DNA of 6,273 nt from the NCBI GenBank assembly GCA_021800315.1, contig JAJYZD010000220.1, positions 1 through 6,273 on the forward strand, written 5' to 3'. Under the pieces are notes generated by a model. The model saw only the letters and a program-made list of their open reading frames with translations, did no database searches and was not told the DNA's origin. The stretch comes from Bacillota bacterium (GTDB lineage: Bacteria; Bacillota; Desulfotomaculia; Desulfotomaculales; JAJYZD01). The translations under genes were made by a program, and so were the position numbers. Positions 1 through 4,888 of the stretch are shown here, one piece after another (position 1 is the first letter of the stretch; every line of letters starts with the position of its first letter).

Positions 1-177
1 AGCACCCCCATCAAGTCAAAACTCTGAACACATCATAATTCTTGAAGGCTATGATGTCTAGTGGGATGGCTTCCAGTCATGGATTTATTTGGCTATGCCA
101 ACCCGACCGCACACGTCGAATAATACCGCCCACCAGCAAGTCCGTTCAATCAAATGGCGAAAAAATGCTTTTAAGAC

Positions 178-206
178 TTGCCAGCGTGTTGAAACTCGTC
201 TATACT
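178..206 (+). promoter_or_regulatory. SigA-type promoter for the first RHH gene
   Basis: A -35 box TTGCCA (178-183) and a -10 box TATACT (201-206) are separated by exactly 17 bp; each matches the SigA consensus at five of six positions. Transcription would start near 213, about 30 bases before the ATG at 245. No protein gene is supported to the left of it in positions 1-177. Confidence 0.6.
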
Positions 207-244
207 AATTCCATACGGGACAGAGAGAGTGGGATCTGACCTCA

Positions 245-466
245 ATGCCTCCTGATCAACGATCCGGATCCGGCAGGGGCGGGCGGCGCCCTGGCTCTGG
301 CCGGCCGGCAAAGCCAGACCACCTGATTAGGCATCAGCGAGCCTTCAGGGCGTCGGACCAGGAATGGAGGGAGATCCAGGCCCGGGCCCGGGCGGAGGGG
401 GTAAGTGTCAGCGAGTATATCCGCCGGAGGGCATTGGCACCAGAATGCGATAATGGGGAGGGGTAA
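245..466 (+). CDS. Small ribbon-helix-helix-like DNA-binding protein, copy 1
   Basis: A 73-residue basic protein with two parts. Residues 9-24 are a Gly/Arg/Pro-rich tail (GRGGRRPGSGRPAKP), probably disordered and able to contact nucleic acid. Residues 33-65 have the pattern of a ribbon-helix-helix domain: a short strand (RAFRAS), helix one (DQEWREIQARARAEG) and helix two (SVSEYIRRRALA). Proteins of this build are common on plasmids and integrative elements, as mobilisation accessory (MobC-like) proteins or as antitoxin-like or copy-control repressors; no partner toxin or relaxase is visible, so the exact role is open. The start follows a SigA-type promoter, but the ribosome binding site is weak (GGGA at about 230). 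It is closely related to the next gene, which suggests a tandem duplication. The domain call is from pattern only, and the function is not known. Confidence 0.7.
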   Translation: MPPDQRSGSGRGGRRPGSGRPAKPDHLIRHQRAFRASDQEWREIQARARAEGVSVSEYIRRRALAPECDNGEG

Positions 467-503
467 GTCGCCAAAGTTTCTTTCTGGATTTCCCCCTAAA
501 GAG

Positions 504-532
504 TAGACGCCGCTTTGAAAAATTTCTATAAT
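504..532 (+). promoter_or_regulatory. SigA-type promoter for the second RHH gene
   Basis: A perfect -10 box TATAAT (527-532) lies 17 bp after TAGACG (504-509), which matches four of six positions of the -35 consensus. Transcription would begin near 539. This lies after the longest possible start of the downstream frame (515) and before the ATG at 569, so it supports the shorter protein. Confidence 0.6.
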
Positions 533-568
533 ATTATCTATCATGAGCTAAGAAACGAGGACGTGCAA

Positions 569-787
569 ATGCCCGACCAGACTCGCCGGACCGGCCGCGG
601 GGGGCCCCGGCCCCACTCCGGCCGGCCGCGGCAGCCTGTGAAGAACCTGGCCCGCCGTTCATATAGTTTTTCGGCATCGCCGTCTGAATGGGAGGAGATC
701 CAAGCCCGGGCCAAAGAAGCCGGGCTCACAACGAGCGAATATATTAGGCGGCGGACCCTGGCGGACGATCGGCATCAGGACAGGTGA
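569..787 (+). CDS. Small ribbon-helix-helix-like DNA-binding protein, copy 2
   Basis: A 72-residue paralogue of the preceding gene. It has the same order of parts: a basic Gly/Arg/Pro tail (residues 7-23, TGRGGPRPHSGRPRQP), a strand-like segment (SYSFSAS), helix one (PSEWEEIQARAKEAG) and helix two (TTSEYIRRRTLA). The two copies share EIQARA and SEYIRRR almost unchanged, while the linker between tail and domain differs. The ATG at 569 is preferred over a longer in-frame start at 515. It has a GAGG ribosome binding site (557-560) at a good distance, it begins MPDQ as copy 1 begins MPPDQ, and the promoter -10 box lies between the two candidate starts. Likely roles are a relaxosome accessory protein or a transcriptional repressor of the mobile element; nothing here decides between them. 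Confidence 0.7.
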   Translation: MPDQTRRTGRGGPRPHSGRPRQPVKNLARRSYSFSASPSEWEEIQARAKEAGLTTSEYIRRRTLADDRHQDR

Positions 788-839
788 CGGCTACCTGCAG
801 CCGAGCGGGCTGTGGGCTATATTTAAGGAGGTGTAAATC

Positions 840-1214
840 ATGGCTGACCAGTTCTTTTATCGTTTTTGCGCATTTGGCATGCTTCTTCTTCCTGCTGGTA
901 TGTATTATTTCGCCAACTCAGCAATTAGCACGGGTTTTCGCTATATCGCTCCGTGGGGATGGGAAATAATTTTGATCGCAACCTTGGCTGCCATCTTTAC
1001 CGTGCCTGTTGCCGATGCAGGGACTGATACAATGATAGTCCCATATGCATGTGTTGGGGTCGATTTTGTTTCCATTTCGGCATTCTATCATTACGGCCTC
1101 TGGGCCGTAGCTGGCGGATTGGTTGGCGGGTGGACGCTGGCGCTGGCAGTCTATGTTATGTGGCGCCGGTGCCGGCCGGTGCTGGTCGGCACCGGCCCTA
1201 ACCGGGCGGGGTAG
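840..1214 (+). CDS. Small membrane protein of unknown function
   Basis: This 124-residue protein is not recognised as a member of any family. It has hydrophobic segments at about residues 9-27, 41-59 and 84-107, so three membrane spans are likely; a fourth, weaker stretch is at about 64-80. The C-terminus is basic (RRCRP...NRAG) and would lie in the cytoplasm by the positive-inside rule. The start is well supported: a perfect AAGGAGG (825-831) sits eight bases before the ATG. The gene begins 52 bp after the second RHH gene on the same strand and may be cotranscribed with it. Its place between the RHH genes and the excisionase-integrase pair makes it accessory cargo of the mobile element. No signal peptide cleavage site or catalytic motif is visible. 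Confidence 0.6.
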   Translation: MADQFFYRFCAFGMLLLPAGMYYFANSAISTGFRYIAPWGWEIILIATLAAIFTVPVADAGTDTMIVPYACVGVDFVSISAFYHYGLWAVAGGLVGGWTLALAVYVMWRRCRPVLVGTGPNRAG

Positions 1215-1531
1215 ACCGTGGTCGTGCCTAATGATGACACACTCCCCTGGATCGAGCGCCGTCTTCCGCCTGGGCCCTGACCTGACTGCGTACATCATAT
1301 AACATACCATATATCACACTTGTTATATATGACGTTTATGTGGTTGTACGTACTTTTGACTATTACCTAGTTTTATCCAGAATCATGAAAATTTTTTGGC
1401 GTTTTTTCCTCATTAAGCTACAATTAATTGCATGCCGTAATTTTTTTTGTTATCCTGACGTCCAGAGCCGGTTCACGGCCGTTCCTTGACAACTTAATAT
1501 CAACGCCGCTATTAAAAAAGGAGGAATCCAC
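1215..1531 (+). other. AT-rich intergenic regulatory region of the mobile element
   Basis: This stretch of 317 bases has no convincing gene. It is clearly more AT-rich than its surroundings from about 1290. It holds an imperfect inverted repeat (1295-1304 with 1321-1332, TCATATAACA and TGTTATATATGA), the palindrome GTACGTAC (1346-1353), and T-tracts at about 1392-1397, 1402-1407 and 1441-1448, the first two about one helical turn apart. Such a layout would suit operator sites or bent DNA bound by Xis or the RHH proteins, but that is inference. A 20-codon frame (1218-1280, GTG start) right after the membrane protein is too short to call. Confidence 0.5.
1428..1456 (+). promoter_or_regulatory. 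Possible promoter for the xis-int genes (extended -10)
   Basis: The sequence TGtTATCCT (1448-1456) is an extended -10 element, 17 bp after a weak -35 box TTGCAT (1428-1433). It would give a leader of about 70 bases before the ATG at 1532. A competing candidate is the perfect TTGACA at 1486-1491 with CTATTA (1509-1514) at 17 bp. That one would start transcription inside the ribosome binding site, so it is less likely for translation of the first gene. Confidence 0.35.
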
Positions 1532-1708
1532 ATGAATGACATGAGACCCCGGCTTATGACCGTCCAGGAATTTGCACTGGCGGCCAGAATTTCCAAGACG
1601 CATGCCTACAAATTGATCCGACAGGAAGTCGTCCCTCCCCATTTTATTATCCGGTATGGCCGATCCATCCGTGTACGGCCCGAGGCACTGGAAGGCCTTT
1701 CCGCCTAG
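1532..1708 (+). CDS. Excisionase-like helix-turn-helix protein
   Basis: This is a 58-residue protein, short enough to be missed by ORF callers that require 60 residues. Residues 8-32 (LMTVQEFALAARISKTHAYK and following) fit the opening helix-turn-helix of the MerR/excisionase (Xis, helix_turn_helix_17) family. Residues 38-50 (FIIRYGRSIRVRP) form the usual wing, ending in the proline and glutamate before a last short helix. Typical family members are 55-75 residues long. The start has an excellent AAGGAGG (1518-1524) seven bases upstream. The gene lies 48 bp before the integrase on the same strand, the standard xis-int order. By family knowledge it would bind the att sites, steer the recombinase toward excision, and perhaps also control the int promoter. 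It could instead be a plain regulator of the element. Confidence 0.8.
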   Translation: MNDMRPRLMTVQEFALAARISKTHAYKLIRQEVVPPHFIIRYGRSIRVRPEALEGLSA

Positions 1709-1756
1709 GCCTTAACGTGATATAATAGGCTCGTCCGAACCGGAAAGGGGGAATAT

Positions 1757-2971
1757 ATGGGCAAAGTCAAAGCTGAACCGAACAAGAAAGCGAAAAACGC
1801 TGATTTTCGGTATCTTGTGCAAAAAGGTGATATGTGGTACGTCGTGCTACGGATTAACGGAAAAAAGGTCTGGCATAAGGCTGGACCAGACCCGGAGGAT
1901 GCGCGTAAGTTGCGAAACAGATTGCTGGTTGATCTGGACAACAATGATTATTCCTATTCTAAGGCAAGAATGCCTTACGCGCAATTCCTGGACGAGACAT
2001 TCCTTCCATGGGTCAAAGCACAGCGTGCAATTAGCACTTACGACGGGTATAAGGGCATCGTAGAGTTACACCTGAAACCGTCTCACCTGGGCAAGACCCG
2101 ACTGGACGGGATTAAGCCGCTCGTGGTCTTTCGCTATCTGAAGAGCAAGCAAGACGATGGAGAGCTATCTAATCGCACCATACGCGAACATCAGATGGTG
2201 ATTCGGAGTTCATTGAGGCTCGCGAAGAATCTAGGCGTGTTGGCAGCTAACCCGCTCCGTGACATGGAAAGCTGGTCTTTCGAGGAGAAAGAGTTTGACT
2301 TGCCTGCGGAGGAAGAAGTAGCCCAGATACTACAGCATGTTCAGGGTACGCGTTACTGGCTGCCGGCTGTCATATCCATGGCCTCAACTCCTCGTAGGGG
2401 CGAAGAACTAGGCGCACAGTGGCAGCGACTCGATTGGGACGCGGAAGGCATGTACATCAACAAGACCATGTATGCGTCTTCCGAAAACGGGATCAAGTAT
2501 CAGAGGCCGAAGACCAAACGCAGCAAGCGTCCTCTCGCCCTGCCACACTCGGTCATGTTGCTATTAGCCGAGCATAAGCGGGAGCAAGACGAACAAAAGG
2601 CACGGCTTGGGAATTTATACCAAGACAACGACCTGATCTTCTGCAATCTCGATGGCACTCCAATCAATCCTGACACCTTCTCTAGCGGCTGGTGCAGGTT
2701 GATGAAGCGGCTTGTTAAGCAGCATGGCTTACCTTATATGCGGTTCCATGATTTCCGGCATTACTCGATTGATACAATGTATTCGATAGGCATTGACGAG
2801 CCGACCGTGATGCGCCAGGCAGGACACGTCGAGAAGAAGACCACCCGTGGGTACAGCCACCCGGACTTCGATAGACAAAAAAATGCCGTCGAACGTGCCG
2901 ACGACAAGCTGCGAAAGCTCCGGGAACTCAATGTAGTAGAAGTGGTAGAAAATTCGGTAGAAAGGGTCTAG
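1757..2971 (+). CDS. int: Site-specific tyrosine recombinase (phage/ICE-type integrase)
   Basis: This 404-residue protein is the normal size for integrases of Gram-positive temperate phages and Tn916-like elements. Residues about 15-60 form an N-terminal arm-binding region with the pattern of a three-stranded sheet (MWYVVLRINGKKVWHKAG). Residues about 72-170 are the SAM-like core-binding domain, and about 180-380 the catalytic domain. All catalytic residues can be placed: Arg213 (TPRRGEE), Lys252 (RPKTKRSKRP), His331 and Arg334 (HDFRH), His357 (QAGH) and the nucleophile Tyr366 (TTRGYSH). The enzyme is therefore probably active. An AAAGGGGG ribosome binding site lies five bases before the ATG. 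The gene follows an excisionase-like gene and stops 39 bp from the 3' end of tRNA-Leu, its presumed target. The C-terminal tail (VVEVVENSVERV) is encoded by short repeats. GC content is lower than in the flanking chromosomal genes, as expected for acquired DNA. Confidence 0.95.
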   Translation: MGKVKAEPNKKAKNADFRYLVQKGDMWYVVLRINGKKVWHKAGPDPEDARKLRNRLLVDLDNNDYSYSKARMPYAQFLDETFLPWVKAQRAISTYDGYKGIVELHLKPSHLGKTRLDGIKPLVVFRYLKSKQDDGELSNRTIREHQMVIRSSLRLAKNLGVLAANPLRDMESWSFEEKEFDLPAEEEVAQILQHVQGTRYWLPAVISMASTPRRGEELGAQWQRLDWDAEGMYINKTMYASSENGIKYQRPKTKRSKRPLALPHSVMLLLAEHKREQDEQKARLGNLYQDNDLIFCNLDGTPINPDTFSSGWCRLMKRLVKQHGLPYMRFHDFRHYSIDTMYSIGIDEPTVMRQAGHVEKKTTRGYSHPDFDRQKNAVERADDKLRKLRELNVVEVVENSVERV

Positions 2972-2985
2972 CCACCCTTTCTACC
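2956..2985. terminator. Perfect 12-bp inverted repeat at the int stop codon, likely terminator between convergent genes
   Basis: GGTAGAAAGGGT (2956-2967) and ACCCTTTCTACC (2974-2985) are perfectly complementary around a six-base loop that contains the TAG stop of the integrase. It lies between the convergent int and tRNA-Leu genes. On the plus strand no U-run follows. On the minus strand the stem is followed by GAATTTTC, a weak U-run, so it fits best as the end of the tRNA transcript. It could also be a binding site within the attachment region. Confidence 0.5.
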
Positions 2986-3010
2986 AGAACCCCGGAACCC
3001 TCGAAAACAC

Positions 3011-3098
<88 letters not shown>

Positions 3099-3114
3099 AA
3101 GCTGTTACCGCCTT

Positions 3115-3143
3115 ATTATAACCCACCTGCCCGGCCCAGTCAA
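3115..3143 (-). promoter_or_regulatory. SigA promoter of tRNA-Leu
   Basis: On the minus strand, TTGACT (3143-3138) and a perfect TATAAT (3120-3115) are 17 bp apart. Transcription would start near 3108, about 10 bases before the mature 5' end of the tRNA at 3098. This is a strong promoter, as expected for a tRNA gene. Confidence 0.85.
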
Positions 3144-3634
3144 CGGCAGTCCGGCCCGAGTTATCCGCCCGGTTCCCCGCCACCGTACCGAAGGGACTTC
3201 CGGGTCAGCAGCGAAGCCAATCCCCGCTGCCGTGTCGGAAGCTTCGCGCCGCCTACTGGAAAACCGGCCCGAATTCGGAGGTTCGGCTGGCCGGACAAAT
3301 GCTGTACGGCCAGGTTCAGGAAAGACTGGCCAACGCAGGTTTTGCCCGTGCGGCGGGCATCATCGCCGAGTTTTGTGGCTGCTTAACTGTGGCATAATAA
3401 GTCACCAGTATGGCTGACGTGTTCCATCGAGGGAGGGCCGGAAACCCGCAGGTTCCAGTCCCCTGACATGGTCCGATCACCCCTTAAAAATCAGGGCGTG
3501 GAAATCGAGGCCGGTAGAGATCCCCGACGACCCAAGGGACCGGCCCTGCCCGAACTTCCTCCGGTGGCACCGGGAAAATGTCTTTGTGGTCTGAAAAGCC
3601 CCGGGTCATGCTCCCCGGCGTCCCTTTTTTCCCC
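3144..3634. other. Intergenic region rich in hairpins, no convincing gene
   Basis: No protein gene is supported in these 491 bases. The left half (to about 3420) is GC-rich and may hold decayed coding sequence. One frame ending at 3397 looks protein-like (AGQMLYGQVQERLANAGFA), but it has no well placed ribosome binding site. The right half has several exact stems: CCCTGA/TCAGGG (3461-3466 with 3491-3496), GGCCGGT/ACCGGCC (3509-3515 with 3539-3545), CCGGT/ACCGG (3561-3565 with 3569-3573) and CCGGG/CCCGG (3601-3605 with 3614-3618). The last is followed by a run of six T (3625-3630). This looks like the structured end of a transcript or a small RNA read on the plus strand; I do not recognise the family. 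Confidence 0.4.
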
Positions 3635-3663
3635 TTGTCTTTCCGGGCTGATTGGAGTAAAAT
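3635..3663 (+). promoter_or_regulatory. Promoter of the NifU-like gene
   Basis: TTGTCT (3635-3640) and TAAAAT (3658-3663) are separated by exactly 17 bp; the -10 box matches the SigA consensus at five of six positions. The predicted start near 3670 gives a leader of about 94 bases. The leader holds three small hairpins: GGGC/GCCC (3687-3690 with 3699-3702), GTCGA/TCGAC (3716-3720 with 3723-3727) and CCGTA/TACGG (3728-3732 with 3737-3741). The gene thus has its own promoter as well as its own terminator. Confidence 0.5.
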
Positions 3664-3763
3664 GACCTGGGGAAAACTAAGTATCCGGGCAACGGTATGC
3701 CCCCCGGGTCCTGTTGTCGATTTCGACCCGTAGGCTTACGGTAAGTAAGGGAGATGACAGACT

Positions 3764-3988
3764 GTGCAGGAAGAGGTAAAGACGGCTCTGGAGAAAATCC
3801 GCCCGTACCTTCAGGCGGACGGCGGTGACGTCGAACTGGTCAGGGTTACCGGGGACGGGCAGGTTCAGGTCAGGCTGAAAGGGGCCTGCGGCGGGTGACC
3901 GGGGGCAACCTGGACCTTGAAACAGGGTATTGAGCGGTCGCTCAAGCAAACGGTACCGGGTGTCAAAGAAGTAGTGCAGGTTAATTGA
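3764..3988 (+). CDS. NifU C-terminal-domain protein with in-frame UGA, probable selenoprotein
   Basis: The frame opens with GTG (3764), ten bases after AAGGGAG, and runs to TGA at 3986-3988, with one internal TGA at 3896-3898 (codon 45). Read through, it gives 74 residues, the normal length of a stand-alone NifU C-terminal domain. Conserved family landmarks stand on both sides of the UGA: LEKIRPYLQADGGDVELV at residues 9-26, LKGACGG at 38-44, then after the UGA PGATWTLKQGIERSLK (46-61) and VPGVKEVVQVN to the end. In the family the UGA position is the second cysteine of CxxC, which with its partner holds an Fe-S cluster during transfer to apoproteins. A UGA exactly at a redox or ligand cysteine, with the frame intact beyond it, is the hallmark of selenocysteine (CGGU). 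SECIS candidates follow, and a strong terminator lies after the second stop. A C-to-A mutation or sequencing error of TGC is the alternative. Conventional annotation would truncate or miss this gene. Confidence 0.82.
3899..3945 (+). promoter_or_regulatory. Candidate bacterial SECIS element
   Basis: Two hairpins lie in the coding sequence just after the UGA. The distal one is exact: UUGAGC (3930-3935), loop GGUC (3936-3939), GCUCAA (3940-3945). The GGUC loop is the one seen in the E. coli fdhF SECIS, where it binds SelB, but it starts 37 nt after the UGA, at the far end of the spacing I know for bacterial SECIS. The proximal one, CCUG (3909-3912), a ten-base loop beginning with G (3913-3922) and CAGG (3923-3926), lies 14 nt after the UGA and is weaker. 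Which one works, if either, cannot be settled by eye. Confidence 0.5.
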
Positions 3989-3992
3989 CGCC

Positions 3993-4021
3993 AGCCTCTG
4001 CCGAACCGGCAGAGGCTTTTT
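3993..4021 (+). terminator. Rho-independent terminator of the NifU-like gene
   Basis: AGCCTCTGCC (3993-4002) and GGCAGAGGCT (4008-4017) form a ten-bp stem with loop GAACC, and a run of five T (4017-4021) follows. It begins five bases after the second stop codon, not after the internal UGA, so the transcription unit includes the whole read-through frame. It ends only 16 bases before the next gene, leaving no room for a separate promoter there. Confidence 0.9.
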
Positions 4022-4036
4022 GCGGGGGGGTTTTCC

Positions 4037-4888
4037 ATGTTCAAACTGTCCATTTGCCAAATCGGCCCGGTCGGGGACAAGAAGGCCAACCTGTCCAGGG
4101 CCGGGCGCATGATCTCCGATGCGGCCCGGGACGCCGACCTGGTGGTCCTGCCCGAGATGTTCAACTGTCCCTACCAGGCGGACCTCTTTCGGTCCTTCGC
4201 CGAGAGTTGGCCCGGCGGTGACACCCTGGCCATGCTGGCCGGAGCCGCCAGGGACAACGGCGTTCTCCTGGCGGGCGGCTCCATTCCGGAACGGGACGGG
4301 GACCGCATCTACAACACCTGCTTCGTCTTCGGTCCGGACGGCTCCCTCCTGGGCCGGCACCGGAAAATGCACCTGTTCGACGTCCGGCTGGCCGGAGGGA
4401 TCGATTTCCAGGAGTCGGCTACGATTGCCGCCGGCGACCAGGTCACCGTGCTGGACACCGGAAAGATCAACCTGGGGTTGGCCATCTGCTACGATATGCG
4501 CTTTCCCGAACTCTTCCGCCTGCTGACCCTGCAGGGAGCCCAACTGATCGTCGTACCCGGCAACTTCAACCTGGTTACCGGGCCGGCCCATTGGGAGCTT
4601 CTGGCACGGGCCCGGGCGGTGGACAACCAGGTCTTTCTGGCCGCGGCCTCCTGCGCCCGGGACCAGGCCTCCACCTACATATCCTACGGTCACTCCCTGG
4701 TCGTCGACCCCTGGGGCACGGTGCTGGCCAGGGCGGGTGAAGGAGAACAAATCCTGCGGGCGGAACTGCCCCTGGAGGAACTTGACCGGGTCAGGTCTTC
4801 CCTGCCGCTGCTGCGGCACCGCCGCACCGATCTATACGGGGCGTCTTTCGCCCTATTGAACCGGAAGGGGGATTACCGTGGCCACTAA
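4037..4888 (+). CDS. Nitrilase-superfamily carbon-nitrogen hydrolase, omega-amidase-like
   Basis: This 283-residue protein is the usual length for a single-domain carbon-nitrogen hydrolase. The catalytic triad can be placed: Glu40 (VVLPEMFNCPY), Lys110 (HRKMHLFDV) and the nucleophile Cys151 (AICYDMRFPELF). The stretch HRKMHLFDV...IDFQESATI closely follows the Nit2/omega-amidase branch, which hydrolyses alpha-ketoglutaramate or alpha-ketosuccinamate to the keto acid and ammonia. Deaminated glutathione amidase (Nit1-like) or another small amide is an alternative substrate. It is a soluble cytoplasmic enzyme with no signal peptide, and none of the expected active-site residues is missing. The ATG follows a run of seven G, an odd but usable ribosome binding site. 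The upstream terminator lies almost against the start, so expression must come from read-through or from a promoter within the NifU-like gene. Its last 11 bases overlap the next gene, so the two are probably translationally coupled. Confidence 0.88.
   Translation: MFKLSICQIGPVGDKKANLSRAGRMISDAARDADLVVLPEMFNCPYQADLFRSFAESWPGGDTLAMLAGAARDNGVLLAGGSIPERDGDRIYNTCFVFGPDGSLLGRHRKMHLFDVRLAGGIDFQESATIAAGDQVTVLDTGKINLGLAICYDMRFPELFRLLTLQGAQLIVVPGNFNLVTGPAHWELLARARAVDNQVFLAAASCARDQASTYISYGHSLVVDPWGTVLARAGEGEQILRAELPLEELDRVRSSLPLLRHRRTDLYGASFALLNRKGDYRGH

Noticed and set aside
42..239. A 65-residue plus-strand frame at the left edge
   Set aside because: It has no ribosome binding site and an unlikely composition, matches nothing I recognise, and its 3' end contains the promoter of the next gene.
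3662..3733. A 23-codon frame before the NifU-like gene, possible leader peptide
   Set aside because: Its ATG lies within the predicted -10 box (3658-3663), so it would not be on the transcript from that promoter. It ends 30 bases before the GTG start and shows no codon run that would suggest attenuation.
3764..3898. Reading the NifU-like gene as a 44-residue protein ended by a real stop, or as a pseudogene
   Set aside because: The second half keeps the family pattern in frame without any other lesion, the terminator follows the distal stop, and UGA falls exactly on a functional cysteine. Truncation cannot be excluded without the genome's Sec machinery, but it is the poorer explanation.
3677..4819. 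A long minus-strand frame of 380 residues
   Set aside because: It is antisense to the amidase and the NifU-like gene, with low-complexity Gly/Gln/Pro/Val composition typical of the shadow of a GC-rich gene.
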